A stretch of 64,000 nt of DNA from Todiramphus chloris collaris (lineage: Eukaryota > Chordata > Aves > Coraciiformes > Alcedinidae), in NCBI GenBank assembly GCA_025345505.1, contig JANVCC010000072.1, positions 1,838,451-1,902,450 on the forward strand, read 5' to 3'. A program made the position numbers and the translations under genes. Positions 1 to 11,065 of the stretch are shown here, in pieces. The notes beneath the pieces were generated by a model. It was not told the origin of the DNA. It searched no databases and saw nothing but the letters and a program-made list of their open reading frames with translations. How positions within the stretch are numbered: the stretch's first letter is position 1; each line of letters starts with the position of its first letter.

Positions 1-3000
1 CATTTTTTTAAAATACGGGTTTAGAGTGCTGAGTGTTTAATTTCTTAACTTGATGTAATTGTTAAGTCTCTGACTTCACACTTCTGCAAAGTGCAGCTCA
101 TGGTAAACAGCAGCTGCGCGTGAACTGTAGCTGTCAGCTTGCTAGCAGTAGTTAGGTTTGTTCTTGGAATATTAGGCTGATGTCTCTGCTTCACATGTCT
201 GCCAAGTCATATGTCTTTGTCTGAGATTGCTTTGCTCTTTCCTGTAATAACAGCAATATGAATTCGTTTTGGACAGATTCTGTGCTAATGGATACTGCTG
301 ACAGTTCTAACACTTTACTGAAAAAAAAAAAAAGACCAAAAAAAAAGGCAGCTTGCTTTGTGCCCCAAAGCAGCTACAATAAACGCCTTGCAACTCAGCT
401 AAGCACTTCTGTTTTGTGCAAGGATCAGGCTTCTTGCAAGTGGTCATGATGCTTCACAGTTGGAAGAGTAAGCACATATATTTGAATACAAGAGAACTGT
501 CAGGAAAAGCTTTAGTGGTTTTAATTGTGTCGTGTGTATGTAGATTTTCAGAACGGTGATCTAGAGCTGTAGTGCAGAAATTACTTCAGTGTGTGTTGAG
601 ATGGAGCATTGAAGTGACCATAGGTAGGGGGAGGATAGCTTTACAACATCAGAAGAGAACCCTCACCCAGTTTTTCTCTCCAGCTCAGCCAAAGGCTTTT
701 TCCTTCTGCTCTCAGCTTGGCTGTGTCTTCCTGCTGGCCTCTCGTCTCTGTTGTTGCCCACAGCTGGCATTGCAGTTGTTCATATTCAGGACACCTCTCC
801 TATGTACCTTTCCTGGATTCCTTTTCTTTGGTACTGCGAAGAAGCATATTCCTGAATGTTCCAGGTCGTGCTAGTCCTCCCTCTCTGTAAAGACACGGCT
901 CTGGGGGTGTTTGTGGAAAATTACTGGGAGCTTTGTACTCAGCACCTCTTAGGATCGAGGTAAATATTTCTGTTTGATTTGTTGTTTGGTAAAATAATAC
1001 TTCCTAGTATCTGACTTGGTTCAGTTGCACAAATCTGCTAGTTTATTCTGCTGTCATACTTGTTTTATTAAATAGCTGCTTTTCCCTGAGATTTTTTTTT
1101 TCTTTTAATCGGGGATAATCTCCCCAGATGTTTGGTTGTATAACAGCATCCTGTATTTTAGCCTAAAATGCTACATAATGAATTTCTGAGAACAAGATTT
1201 GTGGCTTTTTTTTTTTTTAATCACGGAAACTATCGGCCTGGTAGAAACCTTAAGAACGTGACATTAAATCCTTCATTTGGTGATTTATTTTACATGTTTG
1301 AAGTCAGTTTGTGATCCCGATAATTCTGCAGTTTCCTGTTCCCAAGTAAGACACTGCTCTCTGAATTTGTTCAGTGCAGGATCTCGGTTTATGTATGACT
1401 AGAGGTGTAATAAACACCTAGAAAAATGCATGTACACTGCATCGGGATTGTATTGGTTATTTTCTAAAAGTAGAATCTTAACAGGCTCTGTCCGCTTCTC
1501 AAGTCAGCTGCGGTATCTTATCATTGGCAAAGAGGTCTGGTGAAAAGAAAATATTTCCTTCCTAAGCAGGCATTGCAGCTCTTCCTGCCAAAAGAAGAGC
1601 AAAGGCTTAGGCTCTGTTGCCGCTACCAGGCCAGCTGCACATTCACTCAGATTGTTTTATGTCCTGGAGAAAGCGTTACAAATGTCCCTTTCTGCAGTTG
1701 GGCCTCGTTTTGTCTGAGCGTGCTGAGTCAGGGCAATATAGGCAGCCCTGTCTGCGCTCTCAAAAGGAATTACTCTCCTGTACAGTTAACTTTTGGCAGG
1801 AGCACAGCACAGTAAGAAGGAAGAGGAGGGAAAGCATGCAGCATCACCAGGACTTTGAGTTGCTACAGTGATACCCTGCTCCCAGGCCACTGCTTCACTT
1901 CAGTGTTGGTGTAGAACAAGCCTTGACAATGCGCTTACAGAGGCATCAATAGGAGCACTGATTCCTTCTGGTGTAGGAAAGAAGCCATGTGATGCCATGA
2001 ATGGTTAGCACGGTGAGAGGAACTTATCAGTGAATTACTAAACTGTATATGGAATAAATAAAGTCAAGTTATGACTTTGGTCACAAGATAGATTTGAGTG
2101 ACCTCAGAAAGTAAAGCAGCACTTTGAATTGCAAATGACCGGAGGCCGCTTGAATAAGCAATCTGTGTCTCTTTTGTATCCTTCAGGGAACAGCTCTCTT
2201 GGATTGTGGTGCCTGATTCTGCCATTAGGGACAGTCTCCCAAACGGAGGCATTAAATACCTGTCAAACAAGGTAGCTTTCATTTCTCTGCTTTCACTAGT
2301 GTAATGTCAGTTTATTTCTCAGCAGCAGTGGGTGCCTTATAAGAAATGCCATTCATCAGTCCTGATAATTCCTAATTCTACATCCTACAAAAACATGTCC
2401 TGTTTCTCCTTTTTGTTGTTGCTAGTTTGTTGTGGGGTTTTTTTTCCTTCTGTATGTGGGGTTGGTGTTTGGGTTTTTTTATTGTATCTGACAAAACATT
2501 TTCTCGTTGATGCTCACCTACTGGTTGTTCCCATCAGGAAAGCAAGTAGCACATCTGTTGCTAGCTGCTAATTACATGTTTGAAAATAAATTTCCATGGC
2601 TAGTTAGCCTGGTCAATGTAAAGCAGCAGTCTAGTGGGTATCCTCCTCAGTGACCTCATATGTTTTGTGTGTCTTTGATCTTTATGGTCTTGCTTGCTTT
2701 TGATGAAGCACAGAATTGTATCCATCTTTCTCTTCAGAAGGGTTCAGTAGAGTCTGTTCCAGAGTCTCTTTCCACTTAGACCTGCACGTTTAAGCTAGCA
2801 AAATGTAAGAACTGTAGTGTGTAACAGATCTTATTTTGTCCATAGTATGTAACAGCTGTGGGATCAAAAGTCCTGAATGAATTGAAACATAGCAGACATC
2901 ACTCACCTGGTGGTCTTCCACTTTAACTGGTTTCCTCCTTAGCCATGTAATACTCTTGGGAAAAGCAAACCAAAGAAAAGGTTAATTTTCAAGAACAAAA

Positions 3001-4181
3001 AAATTCCAACATCTTGATCATTGCTTTTGAGAAATGCATCCTCCAGATTGTGCCTGTTTCCCTCACAGCTTTGTGTCAGAATATCTGCCTCTTACTTTGG
3101 TCCTCTCTAGTGTCAAAATGCAACAGTACCAGAAAATGCGTTCTAGCCATGAACACAGGAACTCTGACACCGCAGAAGGGCAGGGCAGGGCACTTTTGTC
3201 TTTGGGTTTTTCAAAAATACATTTGTCTATGTATTTCTCAAAGGAAAACACAAGATGAACCTTTTAGATTTAGCAACCTGCCAAGATAGTGAGGGTTTGG
3301 TTTTCTTGTTTTTTCTCACTTCTCTGAAGCCAGATTAAGAACTACAAAGATTTAGTTGCCGTAGGATTTTGAAGGGGATACGGTGTTAGGCTGAATGTTC
3401 TCAGAAAGTGTTTTCCATTGCTTTTGCTGATAGCAGATCTGTATTCTCAAAACATCTCCACCTTTTCTTCAGCTTTTGTGAATCTTGCTTGGGGTCTACA
3501 GATTATTTTCTTTAAAATGTGGCTGACCCTCAACCACTTTGAATCCATTGAAGCTGATCTGGTAAAAAAAATGATGATAAATGACATTCACAGATATATA
3601 AATCAGGACAAAACACACAAGTAATCCTTTATGTTTCAGGCTACACATTGATTGGTGTTTGCCTTTATAGACAGGCATTTTGCCTTTATAACAGTTCACA
3701 GATAATCATTCACTGGTTTATGTTCTCAGCGTGAAGCAACTGGTGTTTAGTGTTTTGCTCCAGTAGGGGCAAGTTATATATTCAGTGGTTTAATCTATGG
3801 GTATTTTAGATTTCCTGTTCTGGGATAGGCCCCTCTGAAACTGCATGAAGTCAGAAACACAGGATAGATGTGCATTTCTGGTTCGTGGATAAAAAAGCTG
3901 GGAGACTTTAAAGGAGGATGCTGGTTTTCTTAATGCTAGAGGAGGGCCTTCTGAAACCTGTAACTGAGGTTGAAGGGTTTTTGTCTTCTACTGCTGACTT
4001 GACAACTTGTAAGTGGCAGCTCCTTCTGTATAGCCTGCTGTAAGGTCTAGGAGCAGTGCTACCCAAGCACTGCTGTCTGGAGCCGAGGCTCATTTTGCTC
4101 TGTGCATCTTGTGTTGAGCACACTCCCTTCTTACTCAGGCCATTCCACCTTTCTACTTTATTAATTTGAAGACTACAAAGG

Positions 4182-4196
4182 AATAATAATAATAAT
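4182..4196. repeat. (AAT)5 microsatellite
   Basis: Five uninterrupted AAT units are visible. They lie 640 bp from a similar ATT tract. This is a simple repeat with no function implied. Confidence 0.85.
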
Positions 4197-4671
4197 ATAT
4201 TGTAAAGATCCCAGTTGTTAGTGACTACTCAGAAGGCAGGACTTTGCCTAAAACCAGAAATCCTTCTGATTTTTTGTTGTTGTTGTACGTAATGCACAAA
4301 ATCCACAGCTTATTTCAAGTTGCAGGTAGGCAATGTGTGACAAGACAGGGCATTTTTCTTAGTTTAGCTCTAATTGATTTGTCCTTTCATTAAATTAGCT
4401 CAGTTGTAGTTCATCAGCCTAAACATGTTGTGGTTCTTTTTCTTTAAGCACCTAATGCACTGGTGTGCCCACTTCACCAGGATGCTCAGTGGCAGCTTGC
4501 TCGAAGAGCTTGAAAGATCTCCCTTTCCAGATAGCCACAAATGTGTGTCTTCTGTTGGCTTTTCCCTATGGGCAGTATCTTAGCAAGAACAAATGGGGTC
4601 AGTTTGGCGTACAGCTCTGTTATGCAAAGCATCTTGATGATTTCACTCAGCTATTCAGTACAGCATTATAA

Positions 4672-4735
4672 ACACAGGGCTGAAAGGGACCCTGGGAAGT
4701 AACCGAAGTACCGGTCCCTCTATTAGCAGAATCAA
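4672..4735 (-). mobile_element. Decayed CR1-like LINE 3' fragment
   Basis: The segment containing CAGGGCTGAAAGGGACCC resembles the reverse complement of the CR1 3' end, where a 'ggctggaagggacct...tcatctagtcca' pattern is typical of old archosaur and turtle CR1 families. It is short and strongly diverged. The assignment rests on pattern memory and needs a repeat-library comparison. Confidence 0.35.
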
Positions 4736-4824
4736 CTCTAGCCATAGCATCCAGTTACCCATCTTATGGATGGAAGTTTTACATAAATGGATCATGTTAT
4801 GCATTAAATAACAGGATTTTTTTT

Positions 4825-4839
4825 ATTATTATTATTATT
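4825..4839. repeat. (ATT)5 microsatellite
   Basis: Five ATT units follow a run of T. This is an ordinary simple repeat. Confidence 0.85.
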
Positions 4840-6994
4840 GTGGAATTCATAATTTATTATAGTTAAGGAAGATGGTGGAAATGACTCAGAATAATTTTTG
4901 CTTTCAGTGTTTCAGGATTTAAAGCTATTCTCCAGGATTATTTTAAAGCAAAAAAAAAAAAAAGGATGTTTTAAATCATACTGGGTTGCCAGTGGAGCAA
5001 GGAGAGCAATACATCCCCAGGTTATTCTCAGTCATACAGTAACTGTCATCGTTTGCTGCACGCTACTGCTTGGTGTCCAGTCTGTGGCAATGAGAGAGGG
5101 GCTGTAATAGGTAGGAGGAATTGTGTATGCTGATCCATCTTGTATGGTTTTCTACATCGGAATCGCGGTGCTCTGGAGAATCAAAGTCAAAATGTTGGGG
5201 CTGGGATGGGGAGATTAATTTAGACTTCTCTCAGTCTGTAGTTTTTAAAAACACCAACCCCTTCAAACGCTTAACAATTCAGAGGGCGTGCCAAGTTTTG
5301 CCAGAGCGTAGCTCGATGCTGCCCATTGTCATATTACTGCATATAATCAGCTAAGGGTGAAGCGAGAAAGCTTAGATTTTGTAATTTCACACCTTCTTTA
5401 CTTACCCCAGGCAGAGCAAAACATTGTGGTCTAAAACATCCATGCCTATTTAGATTGCCATGCTTAAATAAGCATAAAATTAAATGAAGGGGAAAGAAAA
5501 ATAGTTAAGATGCAACTCTTGGGCTTCTTCAGTGTCAGAAGGACCACGTTCCTTCAACAAAGTCTTTGCATATGGCATTCTGGTTTAGAAGTCCAGCCTC
5601 TGTTCTAACCCAAAAGCCCAAGCAATGCCTGGCCTCTCTTTTCACCCTGTACAACTACAGATTCACAGATTCCCCCAGATATTTTCACTCTTAGCTGAAA
5701 AAAAACCCCAACAAACCAACCCCCCACACCCCGAACCCAAATTCAATAGGAGCGGCAGACGTGTGTAAGGGGCTTTGTAAGGGATGCCATGTTTGGAAAT
5801 GAGAGGTCTGAGCTGTAGCTGCAGACATTGCATGAAGTCTGCCTGCCTGCAAATGCTGCCTTTTGTGTAGTCTAAGTGGAGGACATGAGCAACTCATGTG
5901 AGTAGAGGAGAGATTCACACCCTGAATCTAAGATCCCAGTGCAAGTAACTGCTGCCCAACAGCTGCCACTGATCTTTCCAGAGCCTTACCTTTCACGTTC
6001 TTGAGGTGCCTGCAGCAGTGTTTCTGGGCAGGCTCCGAGCCCTCCCAGCATGGGTAGTTTTGATGTTTCTCTCATCATCATGTCGTGCAGGCTCTGCATA
6101 TACAGTGTCCTCCTACTGAAGCCTCTTGAGCCCCTCGGCAAGCCAAGGACAAAGCAGCGTGGCTCAGCTTTCCTAGAGTACAGCTGTGGCTGTGGTCCTT
6201 CGTGGGCATCCCAGGAACAGACGCTCCAACCCAGCTTCCCTCTAGCTTGCCGTGCTTTTAAGGCCTCATCATGCAGAAGGGTGCCTTCTCCACCAGGAGG
6301 AAGCTCACATGAAGCTGCTGGAGATGTAGATAGACTGCTCTCTGACTCTGCTTTTTCCACTGGAGTTATTTCTCAGTGCAGCACAGGATTGGTGATTCCT
6401 GTGGAGAGAGTGAGACAGACTGTGACCATACAGGCCAAGCAGTTGTATTTCTCAGCTCCACGAGGAGAGCAACAAGCTCTAGTGTCCACTCCTGGAACCA
6501 GGAACTAGGCGCTTACGTGCCTTTAAGGTATGGATTTTGAGCCTCAGTCCATTGGGAAACCTCCCTGCAAACCAGTCCTGGAGAGCTGGCAGTCTGAAAC
6601 TCCTTCAGTGCCGGCCCATGGTCAGACACTGTGAGCCATTGCCTGAAAAACCCAGAGATTGAAATACAGCGCAACATCTTTTTGTTGTCTTTCTAACATC
6701 AGGAGATGTAAAAGCACCTTTAAGATTTGTCCACCCGCTCTTTCTTTATTGAGCTATTGCTTGTTCTTGCCCAAGATGAACATGGTGTTTTGTCCTCTTA
6801 AACCATAGCTCTGACCTGGATAGTTTAAGGATGGAATTCCGTATTTTGGTGAATGATTTATTCAGAAATGAACACATGGGACTGAACTTCTTTCAGGGTT
6901 TTGTAGAATCCTTCACAAGGCCAGATTAATATGATTTGTACACTTAACGAATTCTAGAGTCTAAAATTACAGTAAGGTAATATGCTTTGAACTG

Positions 6995-7735
6995 TGTCCT
7001 GGTTTGAGTGAGAACAGAACTAATTCTGTTCAGGGGTTTTACTTTCTAGCTCAGCTCTCCTAACCCCCTGCACTGTCTGCAGCCAGCAGCGTTTCCACAG
7101 GCAGGGGCTGCTTCTGGCAGCGCTAACACCCCGTGTTTAGAGTCAGTGCCAAGGGTTGGGGAGCAGACCAAGGCCACTGCTGGGTCTTGTGCACCACGGT
7201 GGGGGTGCAGAAAGGGAAAGGCGGCACCCGCAGGGAGCAGCGGCCAGGACAGGGGACCCCAACCTGCCCAGAGAGGGATTCCAGCCCGGATACGGCACCG
7301 TCGCTGTAAAGCTCAGGGATCAGCAGGGTCAATCTCCCGCTCAGCTCGGTTCAGGTCCTCTCCTGGTTTCTTCACACTTCTTCATCAGCCAGCATCCCAG
7401 GAGGCTTCTGTCCGTTCTGCCTTCGATCCCGGTCTGTGTGTTCCTGAATCTGCTACCAGAATCCAGCTCCTGAACACAGCTCCCGTCTGACACTGGGCCC
7501 AGTCTGGGACCTCCCAGTGCCTGTTCCACAGCATCAGTGGTGATGGTGACGTAATTGCCACTGGGGGGGCTGGGTTCCATACTGGTTTTGTATATATTCC
7601 ATTTTTATTATTATTATTTTCCTTTTCATTCAAGCTGTTCTAGATTCCTTTTCTAATCACTGAGTTTCTCTCCCTTATTCTTCTCCTCTGGGGAGGGAGG
7701 GGTGTCTGTTACAGGTCTAGCAGGCTGCCCCGACT
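6995..7735 (+). mobile_element. Solo LTR-like repeat (endogenous retrovirus derived)
   Basis: The element starts with TGTCCTGGTTTGAG, a start familiar from avian endogenous retrovirus LTRs. Its 3' part (7473-7707) is a clear reverse-complement relative of 53403-53652. The shared block runs from ACACAGCTCCCGTCTGA through a TATATATTCC segment, an ATT-rich stretch and a CTCTGGGGAGGGAGG stretch. No internal gag, pol or env reading frame lies next to it, so it looks like a solo LTR or fragment. The right end is approximate and no target-site duplication was recognised. A TGACGTAA (CREB/ATF-type) site lies at 7547-7554. The family name is not assigned. Confidence 0.6.
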
Positions 7736-9859
7736 GCCTCTTCTCATTAATGTTGCATAGAAAATAAAGAACCATAATAGATCAGTTGTACAGGTGTTAA
7801 ATGCATTTCCTTAAAAATGTGTGAGCATCTTCCCCGTTTGCACTGCAGCTGTGCTCTGCTTGCTGTGCTGGGTTTGGCGGGAGCTAACTGCTCAGAGGTG
7901 AGCAAGCGGCTGTCGCGGTTTTCCCAATGCAAACTGTGCTCTCAGATGTGTTGGCTCCCGCAGAATGAATGGAAATAGATGATGGCAAAATTTTAGCAAC
8001 CTATGTTTATAGATAATCTAGAATATAATGTATTTTGAATTAATGAACTGAGTGATTGAATAATGAATTTTCAAAGAATAAATAAATTGACACTTGATGT
8101 TATGACGGTGAAAAAAGGGAATTAGATCATTTTAGGGATTCATTATGAGCCGGTGTCTATTAAGGAAGGAACATATTAATTGCAACTTCTTTCATGTGAA
8201 GCCTGCATTCCTCCTTCCTCCCTGAAGAAGATGTATTAGAAGTGCAGTTAATGAGAAAAATATGTAATTGCTCTATTTTTACTTGTTTTTCTTAAACCTC
8301 CACTGGCAGTCGCTGTTGGGACCAGGGCACAAAGGATGTCAGACACCCCTTCTTATGGCTGCTGTTGAGTTTCAGGGGCAGAATGGTCTCTTCGGAGTGC
8401 TAGGGAGCTTTTATTTGCTGGGCTTTTTTCTTCTATTTTTGTCTACAACAAAAGGAACACATCCTAAAAAGAAGTGAGGAAGTGACAAGAGTGCTAAAGA
8501 AAACTCACATACTTTACAGAAGCGCTCTAAAAAGAATAAAATTGTTGCTGACAGGCAACATCTACGGGTCTACATCAGGGCTTAAAAAGCTACCACAGGA
8601 TTATTTGGAGAAAGAAAAAGCATTAATAAAAAATGTTTTTCATGCATGTTTGATTTTCTAGCTATTGCTTGCTTTCTGCAGGTAATGCAAGCAGCTCCCC
8701 GCAGGTTTCTTGTTTTGGTGGGAAATTTGCTCTTTCACCAGGCGCATTCTCCTTCGCACCGTTTGGTCACCATTTATCACAGGGTCCGTTGAAATGGCTC
8801 AGATCTGTTACTGAAGGGGTGTGGGTTCAGCAACCCTGCTTGCTTTCATTGTCAGAAATACACCCACGGAGCTGGGAGCATTTCTGAACCTACCTTACTG
8901 GTCTTTTACAGCTGTCTGTGTCACTTATCACACCCACACCCAGAAGCTTTGGAGTGTGCCCCACGTCCAGAAGCTGCATCTGTCACAACAGTGAAAGTGC
9001 CATGGCTTCCTTTCTGTCCTTCAGAAGACCTGTAGGGCAGCATTTCGTGCTGGGCCATAGGGTGGGAGTACAGGACTCCCGCTCTCTGCCCTGTGCCTCC
9101 TTCCCACAGCAGGAGAGACCCAGCTTGGTGATGTGGGTCCTGCTTATCTGTGTCCCAGTCCAAGCTGGGATAAAAAATTGGTATGAAATTCTGAAGCTTC
9201 AGCGGGTTCATTATTACCACTGGAAAGCCCCACTTCCTAACCACTCTATTTTTCTGTCTCCGGAAAAGCCGCTCACGTTATTGCCCAATGGTGTGAAATC
9301 TGGAAAATGAAACCCTGCTACATTGCATCTAAGTGAAACTTTCTTGAAAGAACCCAAACCATTGGGCCTTTTTCCAAGGCAGAGGCTTTGGGGTACTGGA
9401 GCAGCAGCAGCAGCATGGCAGAGCTGCAGAGACGGGAGCTGCGCCCCCTCCCCTCCTGCTCCACAGTTCCCCGAAGCACCCGGGGTGTTTCTCTGCTGCA
9501 CCCATCAGCGCCTGGACATCTTGGATGGGCCGGGCTGGCTGCTGGCCAGGCAGCTCCGTTTGGAGAATGCTGCTCTGGATGGCTTGATGTGTAGGTGCTA
9601 AGAATGGTACCGAAGGGAAGGGAAGGGAAGGGGACTCCGTGTCCGACTCTGGCAGCGTTTCTGGTGGGAGTTAGCCCAGCAGACCTGCCATGGCTTCTCC
9701 ACACAGACCACAAGTCCTCAACCCAAAACGTGTTAAGAACTCCCCTCTGTGTGCTGCCAAAGAGAAGGAATGAGAACCACGGCCATCCTTCTTCTGGGAG
9801 AGCGTCGGACATAAAACCCGGCACCGGGGCAGTGCACAATGAACGGAAATAACGGGTGG
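7736..9859. other. Flank between LTR and promoter island, no gene
   Basis: No coding sequence is recognised. The first half is AT-rich and the second half becomes more GC-rich towards the CpG island. A short AAGGG-type purine repeat lies at about 9612-9634. Reading frames here lack family resemblance, and those reaching past 9.8 kb are extended only because GC-rich DNA has few stop codons. Confidence 0.6.
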
Positions 9860-10025
9860 AAAAGCCAACCAGCCGAGGTTCTGAGAGTCCCTCTTCCGCG
9901 AGGTGCAACCCGCGGGTGGCGAGGCGCCGGGCCGCGCTCGGCTCGGCTCGGCTCCCCTCAGGCCGGGCCCGGCGCGGAGGGCACGGTGGCCCCGCCTCAG
10001 CCCTTCCCGCCACCCGGCTCCTCCC

Positions 10026-10036
10026 GAGATGGCGGC
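10026..10036 (+). promoter_or_regulatory. YY1-type core promoter motif
   Basis: GAGATGGCGGC matches the AAnATGGCGGC YY1 consensus except for the first base. Such sites are usually found just downstream of the start of transcription and read in the direction of transcription. This places a likely + strand start close to 10.0 kb. Confidence 0.55.
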
Positions 10037-10172
10037 GGCCCCGCCCCGCGCGGGCGGTGTCCCGGAGCCCGTCCCCCGGCGGCGGGGTGTATGACCGCGG
10101 CCGCGCAGCGAGCGGGCGGCGGGGCTGGCGGCGGCTGGGCGCTGGGGCGGCAGCCGGGACGGAGCGTGCTGG
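10030..10172 (+). other. PLEKHF2: Probable untranslated exon 1 of PLEKHF2 (5' end approximate)
   Basis: A strong splice donor, CTGG|GTGAGC, ends this segment inside the CpG island, 17.9 kb before the acceptor that precedes the PLEKHF2 start codon. The vertebrate gene is known to have a noncoding first exon and a single coding exon. The 5' boundary is inferred from the YY1 motif and may be off by tens of bases. Two further good donors downstream (10960 and 11058) could define other first exons, so this is the best of three candidates and not a certainty. Confidence 0.5.
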
Positions 10173-10298
10173 GTGAGCGCCGCGGGCTCGGTCGCGTCCC
10201 AGGTGGCGAGCGTTCTGGCTGCCGGGGCCGGCCGGGGAGGGAAAGGGGAAACTTTTCCCGCCGGAGCCCTTCCCCGCCGGGGCTGCGGTCGCTCCTCC

Positions 10299-10309
10299 GC
10301 GGCCATGTT
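10299..10309 (-). promoter_or_regulatory. YY1-type motif in antisense orientation
   Basis: The minus strand reads AACATGGCCGC, which fits the AAnATGGCnGC YY1 pattern. It lies 263 bp downstream of the sense motif, within the island. By the usual orientation rule it would mark an antisense start of transcription, so the island may fire in both directions. Confidence 0.5.
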
Positions 10310-10950
10310 GGGAGCTGGGGGCTGCCCGGCGGGGAAGTAGCTCCCCCGGCGGGAAGAAGCGGCGCCGAGCTCCGCTGGCGGCTGCGGTGCGGGGCTGTCC
10401 CGCAGCGAGGCCGGGGCGCTGCCGGCCGTCCCCCCGCGGGGGCACTGCCGCTTTCCACCGGGCAGGAGGCGGCGGAGCGGGGAGGAGAGGGGTGGCGGGC
10501 GCTGGCTTGTCCCGCAGCGCCCAAGGAGTTGTGGGGCCTCGGGCACGAGTTCGCCTTCAGGAGGAGGCGTTGGGGGGGGAACAAGGGCGACATCAGCCCC
10601 GTGGTGTTACATAAGTGCCCGAAACTCCCCGACTCGTGACTGGCGCCGAGGCCCGGGCGGCGGCGGCCGCTGCTCGGCGTGGGGCGGCGGGGCGGGAGCG
10701 GAGCCGGAGCCGGGCGGGCGGAGGGCGCTTCCTTCCCCGCCGCCGGAGCCCTCGCCCGCCCCGGGGAGCGCCTTGCTTGGTTTAAACTCCTCGTCGTTCT
10801 CGGAGCGAGGCGCCTGTCGCCTGAAAAGTCTTGATGCTGTGGTGGGGGAAAAAAAAAAGGCGGTGGAACCGCGAGTGTTGGGGCTGCGAGCAGGAGGAGC
10901 TGTTCTGTGTGTGTGTGAAGTTCGCGTCTTTGGGAGAGGAACGCAGTCGA

Positions 10951-11065
10951 GCTGTTTAAGGTACGTGCGGCACATAAGTTTGCCCGAGAAGGGTCTGGGA
11001 AAGCTCAGCCGCATGTTTTTCCTCTCGCCTCGCTGAAACACCGTGTGCAGAGACTCCGGTAAGTT
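10951..11065 (+). other. PLEKHF2: Two alternative 5' splice donors (10960/10961 and 11058/11059)
   Basis: TTTAAG|GTACGT ends at 10960 and CTCCG|GTAAGT ends at 11058. Both are strong donor matches in the CpG-rich shoulder of the island. Either could end an alternative untranslated first exon spliced to the acceptor at 28081, leaving the protein unchanged because the start codon is in exon 2. Confidence 0.4.

Larger units (their letters stand above)
1..6994. other. Upstream intergenic flank, no gene recognised
   Basis: This stretch is AT-rich to mixed sequence with frequent T runs and only short chance reading frames on both strands. None resembles a protein family I recognise, and I could not assemble spliced exons. 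In human the next gene upstream of PLEKHF2 is NDUFAF6. I looked for its conserved C-terminal end and did not find it, so that gene probably ends before the window. Small features inside are two ATT/AAT microsatellites near 4.2 and 4.8 kb and a decayed CR1-like patch near 4.7 kb. Confidence 0.6.

Noticed and set aside
6050-6508. 152-codon plus-strand open frame and its minus-strand partner
   Set aside because: No family resemblance, no splice or promoter context, and it overlaps an opposite-strand frame of similar length. Most likely chance.
1-9859. Possible 3' exons of NDUFAF6, the upstream neighbour in human
   Set aside because: I looked for its conserved C-terminal end and found no match on the plus strand. 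The gene probably ends before the window.
9318-10546. Long antisense open frames of 375 and 291 codons across the promoter
   Set aside because: They lie over the CpG island, where stop codons are rare. The translations are low-complexity Pro/Arg/Ala/Gly with no domain, and overlapping long frames occur in several phases at once.
9839-10639. 266-codon plus-strand frame in the CpG island
   Set aside because: Same composition effect. It crosses the probable splice donor at 10172 and has Gly/Arg/Ala-rich low-complexity content.
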